Notes under the pieces: generated by a model
Told to the model about the DNA's origin: nothing
What the model saw: the letters and a program-made list of their open reading frames with translations, nothing else
Database searches by the model: none
Shown here: one piece after another, positions 43,841 to 52,860 of the stretch
Numbering within the stretch: the stretch's first letter is position 1
Layout of the letters: each line of letters opens with the position of its first letter
Program-made: the position numbers and the translations under genes
From: Amycolatopsis sp. NBC_01480
GTDB lineage: Bacteria > Actinomycetota > Actinomycetes > Mycobacteriales > Pseudonocardiaceae
Reading direction: 5' to 3'
Assembly: GCF_036227205.1 (NCBI RefSeq)
Contig: NZ_CP109442.1
Span: forward strand, 9,858,001 to 9,922,000
DNA: 64,000 nt

Positions 43841-45309
43841 CGGTCGGCGTCCGGTACCGGGCGGACGACCAGGTCGACCCCGGCCGATTCGACGACCTCG
43901 CAGCGGACCAGGTCGCCGGGCTTGAGGGCCGGCTCCTCCTCCAGGATCACGCACTCGCCGTCGACCTCGGGCGCCTGGTGCGCGGCACGGCCCACGGCGT
44001 CTTCGCCGTCCTCGGCCGCCTGCTCGACCAGCACGTCGACGAAGGTGCCGATGCGGTCTTCGGCGCGCTGGGCGGTGAGTTCCTCGACCAGCGCCGAGAT
44101 GCGCGTGACGCGGGCGGTGACCTCCTGCGGGTCCAGCTTGCCGTCGAAGGTCTCGGCCTCGGTGCCGTCCTCGTCGGAGTAGCCGAACACGCCGACCGCG
44201 TCGAGCCGGGCGCCGGTCAGGAAGCGCTCCAGCTCGGCCAGGTCGTGCTCGGTCTCGCCGGGGAAGCCGACGATCACGTTGGTCCGGATGCCCGCCTCCG
44301 GCGCGTACTCGCGGATCTGCTCGGTCAGCGCGAGGAAGGAGTCGGTGGAGCCGAACCGGCGCATCCGGCGCAGCACCTGCTCGCTGGAGTGCTGGAACGA
44401 AAGGTCGAAGTAGTCCGCGACGCCCGGCGTGGCCGCGATGGCCTTCACCAGCTGCGGCCGCGTCTCGGCCGGTTGGAGGTAGGACACGCGCACCCGCTCG
44501 ATGCCCTCGACCTCGGCCAGCCGCGGCAGCAGGCGCTCGAGCGCGCTGGCGCCGTCGCGGCCGAAGTCCTTGCCGTACGAGGTGGAGTTCTCGCTGACCA
44601 GGAACAGCTCTTTGACGCCGTTCTCGGCGAGCCACCGCGCCTCGGCGACGATCTCGTCGGGCTGCCGCGACACGAACGAACCGCGGAACGACGGGATCGC
44701 GCAGAACGAGCACCGCCGGTCGCAGCCCGACGCGATCTTCAGCGCGGCCACCGGCGAAGTGTCCAGCCGGGTGCGCAGCACGCGCGGGCCCCAGCCGTGC
44801 TGGGCGTGCCCCGGCACCTGGACGGACTCGCTCGCCGCGGGCCGCTGGACCGGGCTGATCGGGAGCAGCTTGCGGCGGTCGGACGGGGTGTGCGAGGCGA
44901 GCTTGCGCCCGGCCACCACGTCGTCGAGGCGGTCGGACAGCTCGGCGTAGTGGTCGAAGCCGAGCACCGCGTCGGCTTCGGGCAGGCTGTCGGCCAGCTC
45001 GTGGCCGTACCGCTCGGCCATGCAGCCGACCGCGACCACCTTGCGCCCGGTGTCGGCGGCGGCCAGCAGCGTGTCGACCGAGTCCTTCTTCGCCGACTCC
45101 ACGAAACCGCACGTGTTGACCACGACGACGTCGGAGTCCTCCGGATCGGCGGCCAGCTCCCAGCCCCCGGCCGCCAGGCGTCCGGCCAGTTCCTCGGAGT
45201 CGACCTCGTTGCGGGCACAGCCCAGCGTCACGAGGGAAACACGACGGCCGGCGGCCGGCTCGACGGTGGACGGCCCGGTCGTAGAAGGCTCAGTGGTGGG
45301 AGAAGGCAC
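43837..45309 (-). CDS. rimO: Ribosomal protein S12 methylthiotransferase RimO
   Basis: 490-residue radical-SAM enzyme that methylthiolates Asp of ribosomal protein S12. The N-terminal UPF0004 domain ([47 protein letters not shown]) carries three cluster cysteines, the radical-SAM core has CxxxCxxC in [14 protein letters not shown], and the TRAM domain ends the protein. [11 protein letters not shown] and [12 protein letters not shown] mark RimO over MiaB. GTG 45309 is a reasonable start; the frame continues 44 codons upstream through repeat DNA and that part is doubtful. Confidence 0.93.
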   Translation of the reverse strand: MPSPTTEPSTTGPSTVEPAAGRRVSLVTLGCARNEVDSEELAGRLAAGGWELAADPEDSDVVVVNTCGFVESAKKDSVDTLLAAADTGRKVVAVGCMAERYGHELADSLPEADAVLGFDHYAELSDRLDDVVAGRKLASHTPSDRRKLLPISPVQRPAASESVQVPGHAQHGWGPRVLRTRLDTSPVAALKIASGCDRRCSFCAIPSFRGSFVSRQPDEIVAEARWLAENGVKELFLVSENSTSYGKDFGRDGASALERLLPRLAEVEGIERVRVSYLQPAETRPQLVKAIAATPGVADYFDLSFQHSSEQVLRRMRRFGSTDSFLALTEQIREYAPEAGIRTNVIVGFPGETEHDLAELERFLTGARLDAVGVFGYSDEDGTEAETFDGKLDPQEVTARVTRISALVEELTAQRAEDRIGTFVDVLVEQAAEDGEDAVGRAAHQAPEVDGECVILEEEPALKPGDLVRCEVVESAGVDLVVRPVPDADR

Positions 45310-45874
45310 GACGTTCAGCGTAGCCGCCGGGCTCGGGCCGGGCGGCGACGGCGTCGCCCAGACGAGGAGATGGGCCGGTGGCGGAGCGCAGGGGGCGGGC
45401 GTGGGTGCTCGTACGAGCGGCTCAGCACGAGCACGCCGCACGGTGCCCGGGTGCCGTGGCGCAGCCCAGTGCTCCCGCCTAGCCCTGCCACCCCGCCCAG
45501 TGCTCCCGCTTAGGGCGTGTCCGGCAAAGGTTGCGGGTCGCTGTGCGGCGGGCTGGCTCGGTGTAGCGGATGACGCTTTCCCTGCGCTCAGTGCAGCGGA
45601 AGCGTCATCCGCTACCGGCGGCAGCCGCGAGACCGGCTTTCTCAGACACGCGCTAGCCCTGCCACCCCGCCCGGTGCCCGAGTGCCGTGGCCCAGCCCGG
45701 CGCTCATGCGCAGCGGCTCAACCCGGCCACCCGAGCGGTAGCCGGGGGCCATGGCCCAGCTCGGTGCTCCTGCGCGGCAGTCCGGCCAGCCACCCCGCGG
45801 TGGCGGAGTGCTCGGCCGGGCGCGGTGGTCCCGCGGAGCGGCCCAGCCCGGCCACCCCGCGCGAAAGCCCCTGA
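45310..45874. repeat. Gene-free region of degenerate repeats between rimO and the AAA gene
   Basis: About 565 bp without a credible gene. CTAGCCCTGCCACCCCGCCC occurs at 45479-45498 and 45653-45672, and diverged versions of a unit running CCGTGGCNCAGCCC-G-GCTC through CCACCCCGC occur about five times up to 45865. The 53-bp hairpin copy 2 lies between the two exact copies. Confidence 0.7.
45563..45615. repeat. 53-bp hairpin repeat, copy 2
   Basis: Same length and near-identical sequence to 31975-32027. Here the 16-nt outer arms (GTAGCGGATGACGCTT with AAGCGTCATCCGCTAC) are perfectly complementary, and a short CTGC/GCAG stem sits inside. Confidence 0.88.
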
Positions 45875-48800
45875 TTACCCCCGCGCCGGCAGATCCGCCG
45901 CGGTCAGCAGGGTCAGTTCCGCGTCGCCGACCGACTCCAGGTCGACGTCCGGCCCCGCCAGTCGGAGGGATTGCGCGGCGATCGTGCCTTCCAGCAGGCC
46001 GCGGGCGGAGCGGCCGTTGGCGAATCCGCGGCCGCGGTCGAGGGCGGCCATGGCTCCGGGCAGGGCGGCCGTCAGGTCCTCGGCCAACCGGTAGCCCTGG
46101 CCGGCCGCCATCGCGGTGAAGATGGCGGCGAGCTGGGCGTTGTCGTAGTCGGCGAATTCGACCGTGCCGCCGAAACGCGAGCGCAGGCCGGCGTTGGCGT
46201 CCAGGAAGCGGTCCATGTCCGCCGGGTAGCCCGCGGCGATCACGATCAGGTCCTCGCGGTGGTTCTCCATCTGCACCAGCAATCGGCGACGGCTTCCTGG
46301 CCGTAGTCCGAGCCTGAGCCGGAGCCGGTCCCCTGCGCCAGCGTGTACGCCTCGTCGACGAACAGCACGCCTCCGATCGCGCGTTCGCAGACCTCGCGGG
46401 TCTTCGGCGCCGTCTGCCCGAGGTACTCCCCGACCAGGTCCGGCCGCGCGACCTCGACCAGGTGCCCGGACGGCAGCACCCCCAGCTCGCGGTAGAGCTG
46501 GCCCATCAGCCGCGCGACCGTGGTCTTGGCGGTGCCGGGGTTGCCGGTGAAGACCAGGTGCCGGCTGCGCGCCCCGACCGGCAGCCCGGCCTTGCGCCGC
46601 CGCGCGTCCATCCGGGTCTCCGCGACGAGCGCCCGCACCCGCTGCTTGACACCGTCGAGGCCGATCATGCCGTCGAGCTCGGCCAGCAGGTCGTCGAGAC
46701 CGCGCCGCGGACCGGCGTCGTCGGCGACCCCGACCCCGGCCTCGCCCGGCAGGTCGGCGGCGACCAGCAGGGCCAGCGCGGAATCGGGTCCGGCGGGCTG
46801 CGCGGCGAGCCGTCCGGCCTGCTGCCCGAGCACGGCCTCCAGCAGCCCGCGCACGGAACGGCCGTTGGCGAAGCCGCGGCCGCGCGGGATCCGGCGGATC
46901 GCCTCGGGCAACGCCCCGATCAGGTCGGCGTCGAGCTGGTAGCCCTGGCTTTCGGCCATCGACCGGAAGATCGCGGCCAGCTCGTCGTTGCTGTAGTCCG
47001 GGAACTCGATCCGGGAGGAGAAACGGGACCGCAGGCCGGGATTCGACTCGAGGAAGCCGTCCATCTCCTTGGGATAACCCGCGACGAGCACGACCAGGTC
47101 GTCGCGGTGGTTCTCCATCTGGACCAGGATTTCGGCGACGGCCTCGCGGCCGTACTCGTCGTCCTTGTCGAGGGAGAGGCTGTACGCCTCGTCGATGAAC
47201 AGCACGCCGCCAGTCGCCCGTTCGCACACCGCGCGGGTTTTCTTCGACGTCTCGCCGATGTACTCGCCGACCAGGTCCGGCCGGGCCACCTCGACCACGT
47301 GGCCCTTGGACAGCATTCCGAGCGCCTGGTAGATCTTCCCGATCAGGCGGGCGACGGTCGTCTTCGCGGTGCCCGGGTTGCCGGTGAGCACCAGGTGCCG
47401 GCTGCGGACCGTGACCGGCAGGCCCGCGTCCCGGCGCCGCGCGTCGATCGCCGCTTCGGAGACCAGCGCCCGCACCCGCTCCTTCACCGGGGCGAGCCCG
47501 ATCATCGCGTCCAGCTCGGCCAGCAGCTCCTCGACCGGACGGCCGGCCCGCTGTTCCGCCGCGGCGGCGAGGGGCGCGACGTGCTCCATCCCGAGATGGA
47601 CCCGGCCGTCCGGGGACACCCCGCCGGCCACGGCCCCCCGGGCGGCTGCGTCGAGTACCGCCTCCACCCCGCGGGCGCCGTTGCCGGCGCTCCCGGCCAG
47701 CGGAACCAGGCGATCCCGCACTGCGGCCGGCAGCACGAACGAGCGTTCGGCCGCGATCACGTCCAGCAGCGCGGCGGTCCGGCCGGACTGGGCGAACCGC
47801 GGCATCCGGTACTGGATCACGGTCTGGGCGAAGTCCGGCGCCTCGGCGCGCAGCACCTCCAGCACACGCTCGGTGCCCGCGAGCACCAGCAGACGACAGC
47901 TGTTCTGGTCGTGCGCATAGTCCCGCAGCGCGCGCAGGACGCCGCCGGGCTCCTTTTCGAACAGGGCGTCGACCTCTTCGATCAGGATGAGCGGCGGATC
48001 CCGCTGTTCGGAGATGTGGTCGCGGAGCACCACCTCGACCGGCTCGTCGCCGGCCGCGGCCAGCAGGTCCGGGGCGGTGACCGCCACCTCGGCCTCGAAA
48101 CCGACCTCGGCGGCACCGAGTTCGACGCGGAGCGTCCGCCACAACCGGCGTTGCCCGGTGTGGGGCTCGCCGACGAGCAGCACGAGCGGGTTCGGCTGCT
48201 TCGTGCCCGCGTTCTGCCGGGCCCACTCCTGCATCGCGACGACCCACTCGGCGTGCGCCTTCTCGTACTGCTCCTGCTCGCGCCGTTCCCACATCCGGTT
48301 CCCGGCCGAGAGCAGGTCGAACGTCATCGAACGGGTGGTGCGGGCGAGATCGTCGAGGTAGCCGCGTTTGTCCTTCGGCCGCTCGGGCTCCGGCGGCGGC
48401 GTCCCCCGGCCGTCCTGGGTGCCGTGCCTGCTGCGGTCGGCCCAGGCGACGACCTGCACCACCCGCCGCACGAACTCGCCGGCCGGCTCGGCTCCCGCGA
48501 CGAACGCCGTGCCGACGAGGTTCTCGACTCGCACCAGGGCCTCGGCCGGGCGCACGGGCTGCGGCACCGGGCCGGACGGCGAACCGGCGGCAGCGGCCGG
48601 GCGCGGCGGCGCGGAGGCAGGGCGATTCGGCCCGGGAGGACGGACACCCGGCGGACCGGGCTGAACCGGCGGACCGGGCGGAACAGGTTGCATCGGCGGA
48701 CCGGGCCGGGCGGGCGGACCGGGCTGCCCGAATCCGTTCGACGGCACGATCCGCGTGGCGGCCCGGTATCCGGGGTCCGCGGGCACCGTGCCGAACTGCC

Positions 48801-48945
48801 AGGCCCCGCCGGGCCGGGTCCACTGCACCGGCTGCCCGGGCACGAGCAGCCACGACGTGCCGTCCGGCCCGATCAGCATCACGTTGCGGCCCATGGCGGT
48901 TTCCGCCTGGGCGGCCTGGAACGCGTCCGACCCCGCGCGCGTCAT
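45875..48945 (-). pseudogene. Tandem CbbX-type AAA ATPase gene with an apparent 1-bp frameshift
   Basis: Read across one missing base near 46280-46285, this encodes about 1023 residues: a Pro-rich N-terminus, a degenerate P-loop domain (VLLVGEPHTGQRRLWRTL, LILIEEVDALFE), then two CbbX/EccA-like AAA domains, each with VFTGNPGTAKTTVAR or VLTGNPGTAKTTVAR and a Walker B (LFIDEAYSLS, LFVDEAYTLA). In domain 2 the frame breaks after YGQEAVAD, where domain 1 has YGREAVAEILVQMEN; the LVQMENHR text continues in the next frame to the stop at 45875. As it stands the first frame ends at 46246. It may be a sequencing error, a recent mutation or, less likely, recoding. Role unknown. Confidence 0.75.
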
Positions 48946-49011
48946 TACCCGTTCCCCCCGTGTCACTTCTGCCGGCCCGACAGCATACGGGCGGGCGTCA
49001 ACGAGCAGTGA

Positions 49012-51060
49012 TCACCACTTCAAGGCCGCGCTCATCTGCTTGTCCACGATGGGCGACAACGTGGTCAGGAAGGTCGCGGTGACGTGGTTGTCGTCCATGT
49101 ACACCAGCACGTTGCCGACCGTGGCCGGGCAGACGTCCATACCGCAGAAGTAATCCGTGAAGTCCAGGAACGACACGTTGCCCGGGACGTTCGCCATCGT
49201 GGTGTAGGACGGGTCCGGCGGCAGCACGTCGTCGCGGTCGCGGGCGCAGGCCGGGTCGTCCGGGGTCCGCTCGGCGACGCAGGCGGCCACGTCGAAGCCG
49301 AAGCGCGGGTTGTCGCGCAGTGCCACCACGGGGATGCCGGCCCGGTCGAGCCGCGCCCACCGGTCGAGGAAGCCCTGCGGGGTGGTCTCGGTGATCCCGG
49401 CGCCCACGTTCAGGCTGCCCAGCGTCACCACCGCGTCCGGGCGCATCGCCACGATCTCGGCGGCCGCGGCCTTGTTCCAGTCGAAGCAGGGCTGGTCGCC
49501 CGGCATCAGGTCGGAGGTGGCGGAGAACGGGCAGGCGCCCTTGAGCATCGAGGTGATCTGCCAGCCCTCGCTCTGCACCATCGGCAGGAACGCGGCGAGG
49601 TACTGCTGCATGTGCGAATCGCCGACCACCACCACGCGCTTGGCGGGCGGTCCCGCCGGGTCCTGGGTGCAGACCTTCAGCTCGTCGTTGCGCGGCGAGG
49701 TCGTGCACTGGTCGTCGCCGATGCCGGCCCAGTCCTCGGGCAGCTTCAGCATGGGCGGCACGATCGAGGGGGACGCCGAGCCGCGGTAGACGAAGCCCGG
49801 GGTGTGCGCGACGGCACCCGGGTGATCGGGGTCTCCGAGCGCGATGGAGTAGTTCGCCTCCGCCGTGGTGTAGCCGCCCCAGACGCCGGCGGCGATCAGC
49901 ACTGGGGCGAGCGCGAGGAGGGCGAACCGGTAGGCGCCCCAGCGTTTCACCGAGCCGATCTTCGACAGCCGGATCGGGTTCTCGATGAAGTGGTAGGTCA
50001 GCACCGAGAGCAGGAACGACACCCCGAGCACCACCGCGCCGCCGAGCAGGCCGACGGCCTCGCGCTCGCGCACGATCAGGTAGAACACCAGCACCGGCCA
50101 GTGCCACAGGTACAGCGAGAAGCTGATGTTTCCCAGGTAGCCCAACGGTTTCGAGCTCAGCCAGCGATCCGCGCCGAAGCCGCTGCCGGTCTGGCCGGCC
50201 ACCAGGACCAGGCCCGCGGACAGCGTCGGCCACAGTGCGATGAAGCCCGGGAAGACGGTGTCGACGCGCAGCACGATGCCGCACAGCACGAGCCCGGCCA
50301 CGCCGACCCAGCCGAGCAAGATGCGCAGCCGGCGCGGCAGCGTGACGGTGTCGAGGAACATCGCCATCAGGCCGCCGAGCGCGAACTCCCAGACGCGGGT
50401 GAGGCCGTGGAAGTAGGCCAGCGGCTGGTCGGCCGCGGTGAGGTGGACCGAGTACGCGAGCGAGGCGGCGAACAGCGTCACCAGCATGACGTTCACGGTG
50501 CGGCGCAGCGGCCAGCCGAAGCGGCGCACGGCCAGGCCGAGTGCGACGAAGACCACCGGCCACAGCAGGTAGAACTGGCCCTGGATGGACAGCGACCAGA
50601 AGTGCTGCACGACGCTCGCGGTGTTGTGCTGGGCGAAGTAGTCGACCGAGTCGGCGGCGAGCTGCCAGTTCTCGTAGAACAGCGCGGAGGCGAACACCTC
50701 GCGGATGGTCTGGAACCAGCGGTCCTCGGGCAGCAGCAGCGCCGAGGCCACGACCACGGCGAGCAGCACGGTCATCGCGGCCGGGAAGAGCCGTTTGATC
50801 ATCCGGCCCCACATCGGCCGCAGCTGGACCTTGCCGCGCAGCGACGCGCGGTAGAGCTGGCCGGTGATCAGGAAGCCGGAGACCAGGAAGAAGACATCGA
50901 CGCCGCCCGAGATCCGGTCCAGCCAGACGTGGTAGACGACCACCAGCACCGAGGCGAGCGCGCGGACGCCCTGCAGCTCGGGCCGGAACCGCGACTGCGC
51001 GGCCGACGCCGCGGGGGACCGTCCGGACCGTTCGGCCGTCGTCGCCGTGGTCCCGGACAT
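49012..51060 (-). CDS. OafA-type acyltransferase with C-terminal SGNH hydrolase domain
   Basis: 682-residue membrane protein that probably O-acylates a cell-surface glycan or lipid. The acyltransferase-3 part (about 25-370, ten or so helices) starts FRPELQGVRALASVLVVVYH and has HFWSLSIQGQFYLLWP and FSLYLWHWPVL. The C-terminal SGNH domain carries VVGDSHMQQY (block I Ser) and DDNHVTATF (Asp/His). The ATG follows GGGGGAGGG. It stands alone between the AAA gene and divergent argA. Substrate unknown. Confidence 0.88.
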   Translation of the reverse strand: MSGTTATTAERSGRSPAASAAQSRFRPELQGVRALASVLVVVYHVWLDRISGGVDVFFLVSGFLITGQLYRASLRGKVQLRPMWGRMIKRLFPAAMTVLLAVVVASALLLPEDRWFQTIREVFASALFYENWQLAADSVDYFAQHNTASVVQHFWSLSIQGQFYLLWPVVFVALGLAVRRFGWPLRRTVNVMLVTLFAASLAYSVHLTAADQPLAYFHGLTRVWEFALGGLMAMFLDTVTLPRRLRILLGWVGVAGLVLCGIVLRVDTVFPGFIALWPTLSAGLVLVAGQTGSGFGADRWLSSKPLGYLGNISFSLYLWHWPVLVFYLIVREREAVGLLGGAVVLGVSFLLSVLTYHFIENPIRLSKIGSVKRWGAYRFALLALAPVLIAAGVWGGYTTAEANYSIALGDPDHPGAVAHTPGFVYRGSASPSIVPPMLKLPEDWAGIGDDQCTTSPRNDELKVCTQDPAGPPAKRVVVVGDSHMQQYLAAFLPMVQSEGWQITSMLKGACPFSATSDLMPGDQPCFDWNKAAAAEIVAMRPDAVVTLGSLNVGAGITETTPQGFLDRWARLDRAGIPVVALRDNPRFGFDVAACVAERTPDDPACARDRDDVLPPDPSYTTMANVPGNVSFLDFTDYFCGMDVCPATVGNVLVYMDDNHVTATFLTTLSPIVDKQMSAALKW

Positions 51061-51230
51061 GGGTGTCCCTCCCCCTGGTCGCCGCGCCGCGATGCGCGTA
51101 CTGGCTGATGCGATGGCCTGACGTGACGGCACGGTTGTGTGCGCGCACTAGCTATACGTGACGGGCCGGGCGGCGGCGCATCCGGGGGTCCCCCGATCGA
51201 GCCGTCGGCGGCGCCGGGCGGGCGGATGGA

Positions 51231-51236
51231 TATCTT
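51231..51236 (+). promoter_or_regulatory. -10 element TATCTT of the argA-like gene (leaderless)
   Basis: TATCTT ends 7 nt before the GTG at 51244. The placement supports that GTG over the ATG at 51226 and suggests a leaderless mRNA. Confidence 0.5.
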
Positions 51237-51243
51237 GGCTGGT

Positions 51244-51756
51244 GTGCCTCCCGACTTCGCCAGCCCGGCCGTCCGCCGCGCCCGGATAGCCGACGTCCGC
51301 AAGATCAAAGCGCTCGTCGACTCCGACGCGGGCCGCGTGCTGCTCGAGAAAGAGCTGGTCACGCTGTACGAGGCGATCCAGGAGTTCTGGGTCGTCGTCG
51401 ACGCCGGCGACGAGGTGCTCGGCGCCGCCGCGCTGCACGTGCTCTGGGAGGACATCGCCGAGCTGCGCACGGTGGTGGTCGACAAGGCGGCCCGGGGCCA
51501 GGGCATCGGCCACCGGCTGGTCGGGCGGCTCGTCGAAGAGGCGCGCGAGCTGGGCCTCAAGCGCCTGTTCGTGCTGACCTTCGAAACGGACTTCTTCTCC
51601 GGGCACGGTTTCGTCGAGATCGACGGGACGCCGGTCTCCCAGGAGGTCTACGAGGAGATGCGCCGCTCACTCGACCCCGGCGTCGCGGAGTTCCTCGACC
51701 TGCCCTACGTCAAGCCGAACACCCTCGGCAACTCACGCATGCTCCTGGAGTTCTGA
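51244..51756 (+). CDS. argA: Short-form N-acetylglutamate synthase (GNAT, ArgA-like)
   Basis: 170-residue GNAT resembling the short N-acetylglutamate synthase of actinobacteria (Rv2747), first step of arginine synthesis. Strongly conserved segments are AVRRARIADVRKIKALVDSD, VLLEKELVTLYEAIQEFWVV, ALHVLWEDIAELRTVVVD, the acetyl-CoA loop RGQGIGHRLV and the C-terminal AEFLDLPYVKPNTLGNSRML. Start chosen by the -10 spacing; ATG 51226 adds six residues. It sits next to ftsK and pgsA in the same relative order as in mycobacteria. Confidence 0.9.
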   Translation: MPPDFASPAVRRARIADVRKIKALVDSDAGRVLLEKELVTLYEAIQEFWVVVDAGDEVLGAAALHVLWEDIAELRTVVVDKAARGQGIGHRLVGRLVEEARELGLKRLFVLTFETDFFSGHGFVEIDGTPVSQEVYEEMRRSLDPGVAEFLDLPYVKPNTLGNSRMLLEF

Positions 51757-51757
51757 A

Positions 51758-52384
51758 ATGGACACCGACCACCTGCTCAGCACCACCCGCGCCGTGCGGC
51801 GCAAGCTCGACCTCGAGCGCCCGGTCGAGCCCGCCGTGCTCGCCGAGTGCCTGGAGCTGGCGCTGCAGGCGCCGACCCCGGGCAACCAGCAGGATTGGCG
51901 CTGGCTGGTGGTGCGCGACCAGGGCGTCAAGGACCGGCTGGCGTCGGTGTTCCGCCGGGTCGGCGAGGCCTACCTGGCCGCCCGCGCGGCCGAGGCGGAC
52001 GCCAGCCCCGCGACGGCCCGGGCGCTGGCGTCCGGGCGGTACCTGGTCGAGGTGATCGAGCGGGTGCCGGTGTTCGTGGTGCCGTGCCTGCGCGGCCGCC
52101 CGGCCGGCGACAACAGCGTGGACGCGGCCTTCTACGGCGGGATCTTCCCGGCGGTCTGGAACTTCCAGCTGGCCCTGCGCTCGCGCGGACTCGGCTCGAC
52201 GCTGACCACGTACCACCTGCAGCACGAGTCGGAGGCCGCGCAGATCCTCGGCGTGCCGGACGGCTACACCCAGGTCGGGCTGCTGCCCGTCGCGTACACC
52301 ACGGTGCCGGACTTCAAGCCGGGCGCGCGGCGGCCGCTGTCGGAGGTCGCGTTCCTCGACCACTGGGGCGAACCGCTCAGGTGA
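51758..52384 (+). CDS. Nitroreductase family protein
   Basis: 208-residue FMN-dependent nitroreductase-fold protein. The N-terminal STTRAVRRKLD and the FMN-binding APTPGNQQDWRWLVV segment fit the family, and a C-terminal half with GGIFPAVWNFQLALRSRGLG includes the dimer and cofactor region. The ATG begins 2 nt after the argA-like stop, so the two genes are co-transcribed. Substrate unknown. Its 3' end overlaps the convergent secreted-protein gene by 8 bp. Confidence 0.85.
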   Translation: MDTDHLLSTTRAVRRKLDLERPVEPAVLAECLELALQAPTPGNQQDWRWLVVRDQGVKDRLASVFRRVGEAYLAARAAEADASPATARALASGRYLVEVIERVPVFVVPCLRGRPAGDNSVDAAFYGGIFPAVWNFQLALRSRGLGSTLTTYHLQHESEAAQILGVPDGYTQVGLLPVAYTTVPDFKPGARRPLSEVAFLDHWGEPLR

Positions 52385-52817
52385 CGCGCAGCGTGATCCG
52401 GTCCCCGCGGACGCTCACGCCGACCAGCTCCACCTGAGCGGCGGCGAACGTCGTGGCGTGCGGCCCGCGCCGGCCGGTGTGCAGCTGGGTGTCGGTGTGC
52501 TCCCCGCGGCCGGGCTGCGTCAGCGTCACGGCGACTGCGGCGTCGCCTTCCCAGATGCAGTGCAGCCCCGGCTTGCAGCGGGAGTCCTCGACCAGCCGGG
52601 TGTAGCGGACGGTGATGTCCTTGGTGCTCAGCTCGGCCTCCTGCCCGGTGGCGAGCGAGACGTCGTGTCCGGGATCGGCCGTGACGGTCCCTTCGACCGC
52701 CGGCCGTGGCGGCGCCGCCGGTCCCCCGTGAGTCTGCGCGAGGGCCACTGAACTCCCCGCGCCCGCGGCGAGGACGACCAGCGTCCCCATGGTCAGAGCG
52801 AGCCTCTTGGCGTCCAT
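52377..52817 (-). CDS. Secreted protein with a CIWEGDA-type motif, function unknown
   Basis: 146-residue protein with a Sec signal peptide (hydrophobic core TMGTLVVLAAGAGSSVALAQ, cleavage likely near AxAQ at 26-28). The mature part is a small beta-type domain containing two cysteines in CKPGLHCIWEGDAAVAVTL, a motif that recurs in small secreted bacterial proteins and probably forms a disulfide. Lies 43 bp downstream of ftsK in the same direction. No function can be assigned. Confidence 0.72.
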   Translation of the reverse strand: MDAKRLALTMGTLVVLAAGAGSSVALAQTHGGPAAPPRPAVEGTVTADPGHDVSLATGQEAELSTKDITVRYTRLVEDSRCKPGLHCIWEGDAAVAVTLTQPGRGEHTDTQLHTGRRGPHATTFAAAQVELVGVSVRGDRITLRVT

Positions 52818-52860
52818 GGTGTGAAGACGGAGCGGGCGGCGCCGGGGGTTGCACCCGGCG

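Noticed and set aside
46246..46300. Programmed ribosomal frameshift in the AAA gene
   Set aside because: No slippery heptamer, downstream stem or upstream SD-like stimulator is evident at GCCGATTGCTGG; a 1-bp deletion explains it more simply.
46462..49011. An 849-codon plus-strand frame opposite the AAA gene
   Set aside because: Low-complexity translation with no motif; the minus strand carries clear Walker motifs and family text.
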